DNA of 64,000 nucleotides from Haliscomenobacter sp. GTDB taxonomy: Bacteria > Bacteroidota > Bacteroidia > Chitinophagales > Saprospiraceae. Positions 31,982-40,301 of the stretch are shown here, one piece after another. Positions within the stretch are counted from its first letter, which is position 1; every line of letters starts with the position of its first letter. The notes below the pieces were generated by a model that made no database searches, was not told the DNA's origin, and worked only from the letters and a program-made list of their open reading frames with translations. The DNA is taken from positions 434,001 through 498,000 of the forward strand of contig JADJHZ010000003.1 of assembly GCA_016707205.1 (NCBI GenBank). The letters are read 5' to 3'. Position numbers and translations under genes: made by a program.

Positions 31982-32695
31982 TTATCGGTCCAGCCGCTGT
32001 AACTGGAACCGGTCGATCATATCCAAGAGTTTGCGGGAATAGCGGCGGTCGGAGGCATAGCCGGAGCGCTCCAAGCCTTTGGCCCAAGCTTTATAATCCC
32101 GGCCGTTCATCAGGAGTTGTGGGTATTCTCTGGCCAGGAGCATGCTGTGTTCGCGCCAGTTTTCCCAGGCGCTGGCGTAACTTCTTCCCGCCATTGGCTT
32201 GCCGAAGTGGTTGTTCTGCTCTACACTTGCGGTATGCGCGCCCGCCCAGCTGTCAGCCAGAGCTTGGGCCATGAGGATGCTGGCGGGGATTCCAAACCGG
32301 TCCATTTCCAAACGGGCGGCCTTTTCAAAGCGCTGTATATACGCCTCTGCGCGCGCCGGATCCAATTGCTTAACCCCGGCAGCCTTAAACGAAGCGCTGC
32401 TCCCGGAAAGAGCCACCGGATGGGCCAGGCTCATCTGATCCCTTCTGGCCTGCCCCCCTTCCGAAGAGGGAACTGCCTCTATCTTGCCCAACGCCGGAAT
32501 CAGAATGGAAAACCGCATGTCCTGACGGAAAACAAACAATACCGCCAGGCCCAGGATGGCCAGCCGCACCGTGGTTTTGCGGAAAAAAAGCCGGATCTGG
32601 GTATGATAAAAATAAATCTGGTATCGAAATGCCGTATACCATTTCATCAGGCCTATCCAAAGGCGGCGGATGACGCGGATCAGCGAAAATTCCAC
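31982..32695 (-). CDS. Membrane-anchored glucosaminidase-like protein with altered active site
   Basis: The 237-residue product has a basic N-terminus, one membrane helix (about 44-56, VRLAILGLAVLFVF), and a C-terminal FlgJ/LytG-type glucosaminidase domain (about 115-235; IPASILMAQALADSW, QNNHFG, WENWREHSMLL, YSRKLLDMID). Active enzymes have the catalytic Glu in a (L/I)ESG(W/A)G motif; here the aligned segment is ADSWAG, with Asp148 in its place, so activity may be lost or changed. The start is a GTG at 32695, overlapping the stop of a small upstream frame (TAGTG); a later ATG (MKWY, residue 17) is possible. Confidence 0.72.
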   Translation of the reverse strand: MEFSLIRVIRRLWIGLMKWYTAFRYQIYFYHTQIRLFFRKTTVRLAILGLAVLFVFRQDMRFSILIPALGKIEAVPSSEGGQARRDQMSLAHPVALSGSSASFKAAGVKQLDPARAEAYIQRFEKAARLEMDRFGIPASILMAQALADSWAGAHTASVEQNNHFGKPMAGRSYASAWENWREHSMLLAREYPQLLMNGRDYKAWAKGLERSGYASDRRYSRKLLDMIDRFQLQRLDR

Positions 32696-32826
32696 TATTG
32701 GAGAAGAAGCGGGGCGATGGCTCCTCCTTTGTTTCCCTGGGCGCCGGAGGCCGTCCAGGATGTTTGCTGCTGTGCTGAAAAGGATTGTGCTGTTTTCATA
32801 AGCCTTATATTGAAATCTTTTTGCAT
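32695..32826 (-). CDS. Possible small coupled leader protein (43 aa)
   Basis: A short frame, from ATG 32826 (MQKDFNIRLMKTAQSFSAQQ) or ATG 32799 (34 residues), ends in TAG that shares bases with the GTG start of the glucosaminidase-like gene (TAGTG). A full promoter lies 36 nt upstream. The peptide is polar and Gln/Gly-rich with no known family. Position and coupling suggest real translation; the coding evidence itself is thin. Confidence 0.35.
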   Translation of the reverse strand: MQKDFNIRLMKTAQSFSAQQQTSWTASGAQGNKGGAIAPLLLQ

Positions 32827-32861
32827 CTTGAGTTGCTTCGGACTGATATGCACTGACTCCA

Positions 32862-32892
32862 CAAACATAATACGATTTGTTTTAAAAAACAA
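32862..32892 (-). promoter_or_regulatory. Promoter of the glucosaminidase-like unit
   Basis: On the minus strand TTG (32892-32890), 20-nt spacer, TATGTTTG (32869-32862): a full Bacteroidota promoter. It lies in the 340-nt divergent gap 32696-33035, whose 32880-32935 part is very A/T-rich with imperfect inverted TTTTAAAACAA tracts. Confidence 0.75.
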
Positions 32893-33023
32893 TATTTTTA
32901 TTCATTTTTTTTATTTTTTGTTTTAAAAACATTTCCCCCCGAAAACGGAAGAGCCCGTCTTATTTTTAAAATAATCCGGCTTGGGGAAAACTTTTCTTCC
33001 CTGGCGCACTTACAAATTGGTAA

Positions 33024-33031
33024 TACGTTTA
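33024..33031 (+). promoter_or_regulatory. Near-consensus -7 element TACGTTTA directly before the YyaL-like gene
   Basis: TAnnTTTA ends 4 nt before ATG 33036. A start of transcription about 7 nt downstream would fall at or on the ATG, suggesting a leaderless message. No -33 TTG at the right distance, so tentative. Confidence 0.35.
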
Positions 33032-33035
33032 GCGA

Positions 33036-35129
33036 ATGAACCGCCTGAAATTTGAAACCAGTCCTTACTTGCTCCAGCACGCGCATAATCCGGTCCATTG
33101 GATGGCCTGGAAATCGGAAGCCTTTGCGAAAGCCCAAATGGAGGATAAACCCCTGCTGGTAAGCATTGGCTATTCCACCTGCCATTGGTGCCACGTGATG
33201 GAGCGGGAATCTTTTGAAGACCAGGAAGTAGCGGCCTTCATGAACGCCCACTTTGTGAATATCAAAGTGGACCGGGAGGAACGCCCCGACGTGGACCACT
33301 TCCTGATGGAAGCCTGCCTGGCCGTTTCCGGTTCCGGGGGCTGGCCCCTGAATTGTTTTCTCACGCCCGATGGAAGGCCTTTTTACGCAGGCACCTACTT
33401 TCCGCCTTCTCCTTCGTATAACCGGCCTTCCTGGATGCAGGCGCTCACTTACCTTGCGGGGATTTTCAGAGACGACCGCGCAAAGGTCGAAGACCAGGCA
33501 AACCGGCTGACCCAGATGATCAAAAATTCCGAGAAAGCCTTTCTTGACTTAAGCTCGCCGCTGGGGCCCCATTTTAACCAAGCCATTTCTCCGGCGACAC
33601 TCCACTCCATTTACCATACCCTCCGGCAAAGTTTTGACACGGCGCACGGAGGGTTCGGAGGCGCGCCCAAGTTCCCGGGAACCTTATCGCTTCAGTTTTT
33701 GCTGGAATATTATTTTTTTACCGGAGATCAAGACGCGCTGAACCACGTGGGTTTCTCCCTCAGCCGCATGATCCGCGGGGGCATCTACGATCAGTTGGGC
33801 GGCGGTTTTGCCCGATACGCTACCGATAAGGCTTGGCTGGTTCCCCATTTCGAAAAAATGTTGTACGACAATGCGCTTCTGGTTTCTTTGCTGGCCGATG
33901 CCTATAAAGCGACCGGCGACCCTGAGTTCGCCTCGGCCATGCGGGATACCCTGGAATTCGTGCACCGGGAACTGACAAGCATCGACGGAGGGTTTTTCAC
34001 CGCGCTCGATGCCGACTCCGAAGGGGAGGAAGGCAAATACTATGTGTGGAGTCACGAGGAGATGCGCCGCCTTCTTGGCGAGGAGGCCCATCTGTTTTGC
34101 GGTTATTACGGCATCTTGCCGGAGGGCAACTGGGAAGGAGAAAATATCCTTTGGCGGCCCTACACCCTGGAAGCATACGCCCAACAAAGTGGCCTGGCGC
34201 TGCCGGATCTGGCTGCCCGGCTGGAATCCTGCCGGCGGATCTTGTTCAAAAACCGGCAGCAACGAATCCGGCCCGGATTGGATCAAAAGTTCCTTCTCGA
34301 CTGGAACGCGCTGATGTGCTCCGCCTATGCCCGGGCATATGCGGCGCTGGACGACCCCAGCTACCGGGATGCCGCCGAACGCAACATCACCTTTTTGCTG
34401 AACCGCCTGAAAAAACCGGACGGGCTGGGATTTTTCCATACCTATTCGGCGACCTCAGACGGAGGGCGGGCGCAATACGAAGCGTTCCTGGACGACTATG
34501 CCAACTTGATCGAAGCCCTCTTCGAAGTATACTCCATCACTTTCAATCCGTATTATTTGCGTCATGCAGACGGCCTTTTGCAATTTGTCCTGGACCGTTT
34601 CCTTGATCGCGACGCAAATATGTTTTATTTTACTTCCTCGGACCAGCAAGATCTGGCCTTGCGCAAGAAAGAGCTGAACGATGGGGTTACCCCATCCGGA
34701 AATGCCGTGATGGCCAGGAACTTGCACAGAGCCGCTTTGATCCTCGGCAAAAAGGATTATGCCGAATTGGCTCAGCGGATGCTGCTTCGGATGAAGGAAA
34801 GCGCCGAACGATATCCCGGGTCCTTTTCCTGTTGGGCCACGACGATGCTGTATTTGGCTTATCCTTTTCACGAGGTGGCGGTTTGCGGGCCGGAGGCAGG
34901 ACAAGCAGGCAAGGAAATCAACAGCGCTTTTCTGCCGAACAAAATATTGATGGCGGCAGAGCAGCCCACGCTCGAATTTCCGGTGCTGGCGGGTAGGGGC
35001 TTTCGAAATCAGACGCAAATTTATATTTGCAAAGACTTCAGTTGCCAATTGCCCCTTCATCGCGCCGAGGAAGCCATTGCTCAGCTTCGGCAGCCCTGGC
35101 CAGAGCATTCGGCGGCTGGCGGTATTTAA
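33036..35129 (+). CDS. YyaL/SPATA20-like thioredoxin-domain protein (DUF255)
   Basis: A 697-residue cytosolic protein. The N-terminal thioredoxin-like domain (about 1-165) starts NRLKFETSPYLLQHAHNPV and contains IGYSTCHWCHVMERESFED with a CxxC pair and the GGWPLNCFLTPDGRPF loop. The remainder (about 190-680) is an alpha/alpha-toroid of the glycosidase type (FGGAPKFPGTLSLQFLL, ALDADSEGEEGKYYVW, LDWNALMCSAYARAY). The family spans bacteria to mammals (SPATA20) and its reaction is not established. The PorP/SprF-like gene follows after 53 nt and may be co-transcribed. Confidence 0.9.
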   Translation: MNRLKFETSPYLLQHAHNPVHWMAWKSEAFAKAQMEDKPLLVSIGYSTCHWCHVMERESFEDQEVAAFMNAHFVNIKVDREERPDVDHFLMEACLAVSGSGGWPLNCFLTPDGRPFYAGTYFPPSPSYNRPSWMQALTYLAGIFRDDRAKVEDQANRLTQMIKNSEKAFLDLSSPLGPHFNQAISPATLHSIYHTLRQSFDTAHGGFGGAPKFPGTLSLQFLLEYYFFTGDQDALNHVGFSLSRMIRGGIYDQLGGGFARYATDKAWLVPHFEKMLYDNALLVSLLADAYKATGDPEFASAMRDTLEFVHRELTSIDGGFFTALDADSEGEEGKYYVWSHEEMRRLLGEEAHLFCGYYGILPEGNWEGENILWRPYTLEAYAQQSGLALPDLAARLESCRRILFKNRQQRIRPGLDQKFLLDWNALMCSAYARAYAALDDPSYRDAAERNITFLLNRLKKPDGLGFFHTYSATSDGGRAQYEAFLDDYANLIEALFEVYSITFNPYYLRHADGLLQFVLDRFLDRDANMFYFTSSDQQDLALRKKELNDGVTPSGNAVMARNLHRAALILGKKDYAELAQRMLLRMKESAERYPGSFSCWATTMLYLAYPFHEVAVCGPEAGQAGKEINSAFLPNKILMAAEQPTLEFPVLAGRGFRNQTQIYICKDFSCQLPLHRAEEAIAQLRQPWPEHSAAGGI

Positions 35130-35182
35130 TCGTTTTGCCGGCTTAGCCGGATATTTAAAATCATCACGCAAATACCAAGCCT

Positions 35183-36145
35183 ATGTATCGGATGCTGTTA
35201 TTTCTTGCGTGTTTTGGCTGGAGCTTTGTTGTTCAAAGCCAGCAAGCGGCTCAGTCCAGCCTCTATATGTTAAATCCCTTTCACTGGAATCCAGCCTATG
35301 CCGGAATGGACTTTTCCCTCTCGGCGATCGCGGGCTTCCGGACGCAATGGGTAGGCTTGGAGGGCGCGCCGCTCACCCAATACCTGAACGCCCATGTTCC
35401 GCTCGAAATCTTGCATGGGGGCATTGGAATAAAAGCCGAAAACGACCAATACGGGGCCGAGCGCAATTCGTGGGTCAGCCTCGCCTATAATTACCACCTG
35501 GCGCTCGGCCCCGGCACCCTGGGCGTTGCGTTGGGAGGAGGACTTGCCCAAAGAGCCCTGGATGGGCAAAAACTGAGGACCCCGGAAGGCTTTTATCTGG
35601 ACAATATTCTCGACCATCGGGATGCGATTCTTCCGCAAGGGCTGGCCCAAGGCATGACCGCTACCTTTGAGGCAGGTCTTTTTTACCAGACGGAGTTTTG
35701 GGAAACCGGTTTTGGCATAAGGCATCTGACGGCGCCTTCCATCGATTTATCCACTTTTCAGTCTCCCCTGGAGCGCACCTATTTTTTTCAGCTCGGGTTC
35801 CACGCGGAATTAAGCCGGATGCTCTCCTTACGCCCGGCTGTTTTTGTGCGAAGCAATCTGATCCAAACCCAAACGGATGCCGGATTCATGCTCCGTTACA
35901 ACGAAACGTTTTCTGCCGGCGCTTCCTTCAGAGGATACAACGCCAGCAGCATCGACGCGCTGGTTGTCGTGGCGGGGTTAAAGCTCTCCGAACACCTGCA
36001 ATTAGGATACGCCTACGACGTCAGCCTTTCTCCCCTTAAGCAAGTGAATAACGGATCCCACGAGATCCTGCTGGCGTACGCCCTGGACAAGGTTTTCGGC
36101 GCGAAAAAGCTACCCAAACTGATCTTCAACCCGCGCAACCTTTGA
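35183..36145 (+). CDS. PorP/SprF family type IX secretion outer-membrane protein
   Basis: A 320-residue outer-membrane beta-barrel with a signal peptide (MYRMLLFLACFGWSFVVQSQ). SLYMLNPFHWNPAYAGMD is the family's N-terminal signature (…NPAYAG…), followed by alternating strands and an ending LAYALDKVFGAKKLPKLIFN. PorP/SprF proteins help the T9SS and bind cell-surface adhesins. Placement directly upstream of gldK matches the porPKLMN order of Porphyromonas gingivalis, so this is probably the core PorP and not an adhesin-linked SprF copy. gldK has its own promoter 335 nt downstream. Confidence 0.88.
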   Translation: MYRMLLFLACFGWSFVVQSQQAAQSSLYMLNPFHWNPAYAGMDFSLSAIAGFRTQWVGLEGAPLTQYLNAHVPLEILHGGIGIKAENDQYGAERNSWVSLAYNYHLALGPGTLGVALGGGLAQRALDGQKLRTPEGFYLDNILDHRDAILPQGLAQGMTATFEAGLFYQTEFWETGFGIRHLTAPSIDLSTFQSPLERTYFFQLGFHAELSRMLSLRPAVFVRSNLIQTQTDAGFMLRYNETFSAGASFRGYNASSIDALVVVAGLKLSEHLQLGYAYDVSLSPLKQVNNGSHEILLAYALDKVFGAKKLPKLIFNPRNL

Positions 36146-36400
36146 CTTGAAATCTCGTAACGTAGCTTGGAGACAAGGCCTTCTGCACCAAATGCATATT
36201 TACTCCGCAAATTCTTGGATTTTTTTTGCTCTTCAGCCAATAGGCCGGAAGGTTTCAGCGTTTTGGCTGCATAAAACCGCAAGCGCGCAGGGATGTATAA
36301 ACTTTATTTCCATATCGATAATAAGTTTTGCGGTGCCTGCGTTAGCAATTTGCCAGTTTGTTGAACCTATTGGACCATCTGGCGATTTATTGGATTAGTT

Positions 36401-36430
36401 TTTGTAAATTTTGTAAACGGTCTATATTTA
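36401..36430 (+). promoter_or_regulatory. Candidate promoter of the gldKLMN operon
   Basis: TTTG (36401-36404), 18-nt spacer and TATATTTA (36423-36430; one base off consensus) lie in the 336-nt gap between the PorP/SprF-like gene and gldK. The leader would be about 45 nt. The rest of the gap is unremarkable. Confidence 0.55.
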
Positions 36431-36481
36431 CGTCGCCTTTTTCAGGCCGGATTAAATCTGTAGGAAAACTCGGGTGTAAAC

Positions 36482-37723
36482 ATGAAAAACGTACTTAAGC
36501 TTGCACTAGGCATTCTAGTGGTTTCAATGTCTTCCTGCGGCAGCCAGGAATCGGGGGAATTGACAGGGGTACTCGACCGGCCTTCCTGGTCCGGGATTAA
36601 CCCCTATGGTATGGTGTATGTGCCTTCGGGCACCTTACTCGTGGGGCCCAGCGACCAGGATGTCAACAGTACTTTTGTACAACGTCCAAAAACGGTCTCT
36701 ATCCAGGGCTTTTACATGGATGAAACCGAAATTACCAACAACGAGTACCGCCAGTTTGTCGATTGGGTGAAGGATTCACTTGCCCACCAGATTCTTGGCC
36801 ATGTCACCACGGATGACAACGGCGATGAGTACATTGACTGGGAAATGGACATCGACTGGGAAGATCCGGCGCTGGAAGAGCTCTATTTTCAGGGCGACAA
36901 CCGGTTTGCGGGGAAAGCCGAAATCGATACCAAAAAATTCAACTATACCTATTATTGGTATGATTGGCAAAAAGCGGCGCACGACCGGGGGAGTTCCCCG
37001 CGCACGGAGTTCATCCGGGAAAAAGAGGTAAACATTTACCCCGATACCCTCGTCTGGGTCCGCGACTTCGCCTATTCGTACAACGAACCCATCGCCCGGA
37101 ACTACTTCTGGCATCCGGCGTACGACGATTATCCCGTAGTGGGCGTCGACTGGCACATGGCGAACGCGTTCTCCTATTGGCGTACCCAGTTGTATAACGC
37201 GGCTCAGGCCAGCCGCAAAGGCGGGATCAATACCGAAGACTTCCGCCTGCCGTCGGAGCATGAGTGGGAATATGCCGCCCGCGGAGGCCACGAACTGGCG
37301 CCTTACCCATGGGGAGGCCCTTACGTCCAAAACGCCAAAGGCTGTCTCCTGGCCAACTTCAAGCCCGGCCGCGGAAACTATCCGCAAGACGGTGGGATGT
37401 ATACCGTGAAAGCGGATGCTTACTTCCCCAACGACTACGGCTTGTACAACATGGCAGGCAACGTGTCGGAATGGACCTTGACGGCGTTTCACGAAAACGC
37501 TTACTCCTTCCTCCACGACCTCAACCCCGATTACCGCTACGATGCCGACGACGACGAAGACATCGCCAACAAGCGCAAAGCCATCCGGGGAGGTTCCTGG
37601 AAAGATATTCACTACTTCCTGCAGACCGGAACCCGAAACTGGGAATACCAGGACACGACCAAATCCTATATCGGATTCCGCTGTGTACTCACATTTATGG
37701 GCCGTTCCATCAATGATTTCTAA
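36482..37723 (+). CDS. gldK: Type IX secretion/gliding lipoprotein GldK (PorK)
   Basis: A 413-residue outer-membrane lipoprotein with lipobox in VSMSSC (Cys19). It forms the periplasmic ring of the T9SS together with GldN. The body is a formylglycine-generating-enzyme-like (SUMF1) fold: GMVYVPSGTLLVGP, FYMDETEITNNEYRQFVDW, DYPVVGVDWHMANAFSYW, LPSEHEWEYAARGG, GLYNMAGNVSEW, KAIRGGSWKD and TKSYIGFRCV. The acidic insertion between residues 85-185 is usual for GldK. First gene of gldKLMN; a 12-bp hairpin separates it from gldL. Confidence 0.95.
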   Translation: MKNVLKLALGILVVSMSSCGSQESGELTGVLDRPSWSGINPYGMVYVPSGTLLVGPSDQDVNSTFVQRPKTVSIQGFYMDETEITNNEYRQFVDWVKDSLAHQILGHVTTDDNGDEYIDWEMDIDWEDPALEELYFQGDNRFAGKAEIDTKKFNYTYYWYDWQKAAHDRGSSPRTEFIREKEVNIYPDTLVWVRDFAYSYNEPIARNYFWHPAYDDYPVVGVDWHMANAFSYWRTQLYNAAQASRKGGINTEDFRLPSEHEWEYAARGGHELAPYPWGGPYVQNAKGCLLANFKPGRGNYPQDGGMYTVKADAYFPNDYGLYNMAGNVSEWTLTAFHENAYSFLHDLNPDYRYDADDDEDIANKRKAIRGGSWKDIHYFLQTGTRNWEYQDTTKSYIGFRCVLTFMGRSINDF

Positions 37724-37748
37724 TTTTCTTCATACTATAAAAAAAAGT

Positions 37749-37778
37749 AAGGATATTGTGCCCGCTCACAATATCCTT
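37749..37778. other. Intercistronic hairpin between gldK and gldL
   Basis: A perfect 12-bp inverted repeat (aaggatattgtg 37749-37760, cacaatatcctt 37767-37778) with a 6-nt loop lies 26 nt after the gldK stop and 112 nt before gldL. There is no T-run downstream, so it is more likely an mRNA-processing or partial-termination element than a strict terminator. Confidence 0.7.
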
Positions 37779-37890
37779 GCCCATTTCTTAATGTTCAGGG
37801 AGGTCTAAAGCTTGGGCTGAATCCATCAGGACAGGAATTGCACCTTCCCAAAAAGGACCTTTTCGCTAACCCATTAAATGCTTTGCAACA

Positions 37891-38520
37891 ATGATGTCAT
37901 TTCTGAAGTCCTCGTTCTTCAAGTACCTCAAAAACCTCGTAATCGGTTTAGGAGCTTCTGTCGTGCTTTTGGGTGCGCTTTTCAAAATTCAATCCTGGCC
38001 CGGCGCAGATGAAATGCTAACCTACGGGATGATCACCGAAGCAATCTTGTTTGCCTTCCTTGGAATTATCCCGCCGGATAAGGACTATTACTGGGAGAAA
38101 CTCTATCCAGGTCTGGATAAGTACAACGTATCGGTGCAGCCCCTTGCCGCCGGTCCCGTTTCTACGTCCGGCCCTGCCGCTCCTCAGATTCCTGCCATCA
38201 ACGGCGAAGTCGTAGAGCAGCAGTTGGGCGGCATGCTTTCCGAACTTCAGGTCATGTCCAGAAGCCTTTCTTCCCTGAAAGCGCTTCAGGAAGTAGACTT
38301 CTCCGGCACCAAGGATCAACTCAAAGCGATGAGCAACTTCTATACCAAGTTGAACGAAGCCATGATGGATATCCAGGACTCTGTAGAAGAAACCAAAACC
38401 TACAAAGAACACCTGGGCGAACTGAACCGCAACATCGGCCGCCTGAATAACACCTACACGGCCCTGAATACGGTGTACGGAGGTGTGATCTCAGCCATGG
38501 CCAATGTAAAGCAAGGTTAA
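37891..38520 (+). CDS. gldL: T9SS proton-motor stator protein GldL (PorL)
   Basis: A 209-residue inner-membrane protein with two N-terminal helices (about 14-32 and 45-60; NLVIGLGASVVLLGALFKI and GMITEAILFAFLGIIP) and a cytosolic coiled-coil tail (about 105-205). The Glu in the second helix (ITEAILF, residue 50 or 49 by start) corresponds to the proton-path Glu49 described in Flavobacterium johnsoniae. GldL pentamers surround a GldM dimer and turn proton flow into rotary motion for secretion and gliding. ATG 37891 and the next codon ATG both fit. Confidence 0.95.
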   Translation: MMSFLKSSFFKYLKNLVIGLGASVVLLGALFKIQSWPGADEMLTYGMITEAILFAFLGIIPPDKDYYWEKLYPGLDKYNVSVQPLAAGPVSTSGPAAPQIPAINGEVVEQQLGGMLSELQVMSRSLSSLKALQEVDFSGTKDQLKAMSNFYTKLNEAMMDIQDSVEETKTYKEHLGELNRNIGRLNNTYTALNTVYGGVISAMANVKQG

Positions 38521-38580
38521 CCGGCATCCGGTTTTCTCCTGCCTGCTCAACCCATTCGTTTAACTGCAAAATTCTAGACT

Positions 38581-40185
38581 ATGTCTATTCCAAAGGAGCC
38601 ACGGCAGTTGATGATCAACCTGATGTACCTGGTGTTAACCGCCATGTTGGCCCTCAACGTTTCGGCCAAGATCATCAATGCCTTTTTTGTTGTCGACCGG
38701 GGTATTAAAAACAGCAATACCATCTTCGACACCTCCAACCAATTCGCCGTCACCGCGCTCGAAAAAAGCGTGGAACAGGACAAAGGACGCTACCAGCCGC
38801 TGATGGACGCCGCCCAGCAAACCCAGCGGATCTCCAAAGAATTCAACGCATACGTGGAAGCCATCCGGGAGAAAATGGTAGAAGAAACCGGTGGATATTA
38901 CACCGAAGAAGAAAGCGAAGAACACGCCGGTCAGCCGAAAGGCTACAAGAACAAAGATATCACGACCCGCTACCTCGTGGATGAAAAGAAAGGCGATGAA
39001 CTCGAAAAAAAGATCAACGATACCCGGGAGGAACTCTTGCGCCTGATCCGCAGCCTGAAAGGGATCAAAGGAACCAACATCACGGATGAGTCTATCTCCG
39101 ACCTGGAGAAAAGTGTTTCGCTGAAAGTCGACGAATCCTGGAAGCAGGATAAGAAAGCGATGAAGCGCAACAAAAACCTGACCTGGGCGGATTACACCTT
39201 CAAGCAGATGCCGCTGGCTTCCGCCTTCCCGCTGCTGACGAAGATCCAGAACGACATGAAGAGCTCGGAAGCGCAAATCCTGAACTACCTCGTTAGCCAG
39301 GTGGGCGCTTCGACCTTCAAGGTGGATCAGTTTATCCCCATCTCCTCCGCAAAGAAAAGCTATATCATTGCCGGGGAAACCTACGAAGCGGAAATTTCCG
39401 TAGGCGCTTCTTCCAAGTCGATTACCGAAAACGTCGTGATCACGGTAGATGGACGCAGCCTGCCCGTTGTAGACGGGGTGGCGAAATACTCCGCAACGGG
39501 TTCCTCCACCGGCGTGAAGTCCTATAAAGTGGACGTCTCGCTCTCGAATCCGACCACCGGAGAACGCGAAACGTACTCCAAAACCTTTGAATACGAAGTA
39601 GGCCGCCGTTCGGTCGCCGTTTCTGCCGACAAGATGAATGTATTCTACATCGGGGTCGACAACCCGATCTCCGTAGCTGCTGCCGGCGTATCCACCAACA
39701 CCTTGCGCGTGAGCGGAAGTGGGGGCGGGATCACGCTGCGCCCTGCCGGCGTGGGTAAGTTCATCGTCAACGCCACGACGCCTACCAACGAAGCGTCCAT
39801 CACGGTTTCCGGAGAAGGCCTTCCGGCAAGCAGGTTCGCTTATCGCGTGAAGCCTATTCCCGATCCGGTAGCCAAACTCGGCGCCTCGTCGGGCGGCGAC
39901 ATCGGCAACGGCGAATTCAAAGCCCAGGGCGGCGTTTTGGCTATCCTCGAAAACTTTGACTTCGATGCCCGGTGTACCATTCAGGGCTTTACGCTGGTCT
40001 ATGCGGCCCGCCGGCAGGATCCCGTGGAGATTCTCAACGCAGGCGCCGCCTTCAGCGGCCAATCCAGAGAGCAAATGAATAAAGCCAAGCCGGGCGACAG
40101 CTACTACTTCAACAACGTACGGGCAAAATGCCCCGGCGACTCCGGCACGCGTAGAATCAACTCGATGGTCTTCACCATCAAATAA
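38581..40185 (+). CDS. gldM: T9SS motor rotor protein GldM (PorM)
   Basis: A 534-residue protein with a short cytosolic N-terminus (MSIPKEPRQLMINLMYLVL), one membrane helix (about 10-35) and a long periplasmic part of four domains, the last ending TRRINSMVFTIK. Arg9 in the PKEPRQ motif is the residue that interacts with the GldL glutamate in studied homologues. The periplasmic shaft reaches the GldK/N ring. It starts 60 nt after gldL, in the same operon. Full length and intact. Confidence 0.96.
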   Translation: MSIPKEPRQLMINLMYLVLTAMLALNVSAKIINAFFVVDRGIKNSNTIFDTSNQFAVTALEKSVEQDKGRYQPLMDAAQQTQRISKEFNAYVEAIREKMVEETGGYYTEEESEEHAGQPKGYKNKDITTRYLVDEKKGDELEKKINDTREELLRLIRSLKGIKGTNITDESISDLEKSVSLKVDESWKQDKKAMKRNKNLTWADYTFKQMPLASAFPLLTKIQNDMKSSEAQILNYLVSQVGASTFKVDQFIPISSAKKSYIIAGETYEAEISVGASSKSITENVVITVDGRSLPVVDGVAKYSATGSSTGVKSYKVDVSLSNPTTGERETYSKTFEYEVGRRSVAVSADKMNVFYIGVDNPISVAAAGVSTNTLRVSGSGGGITLRPAGVGKFIVNATTPTNEASITVSGEGLPASRFAYRVKPIPDPVAKLGASSGGDIGNGEFKAQGGVLAILENFDFDARCTIQGFTLVYAARRQDPVEILNAGAAFSGQSREQMNKAKPGDSYYFNNVRAKCPGDSGTRRINSMVFTIK

Positions 40186-40205
40186 TTTTTCAGCATACAT
40201 GTACT

Positions 40206-40239
40206 AGTGTACCAGATAAATCCGTTTATCTGGTACACT
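40206..40239. other. Intercistronic hairpin between gldM and gldN
   Basis: A perfect 15-bp inverted repeat (agtgtaccagataaa 40206-40220, tttatctggtacact 40225-40239) with a 4-nt loop begins 20 nt after the gldM stop. It lacks a T-run and is followed by gldN 62 nt later, so it probably tunes or processes the operon message rather than ending it. Confidence 0.75.
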
Positions 40240-40301
40240 GGTAAATGGGAAAACGGAAGCCTTTCTGCCGAAGTTCCATGATCACTTTAAAACAATATTC
40301 A

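Noticed and set aside
38635..40200. Long open frame antisense to gldM
   Set aside because: Shadow of the intact gldM; no family features and no promoter.
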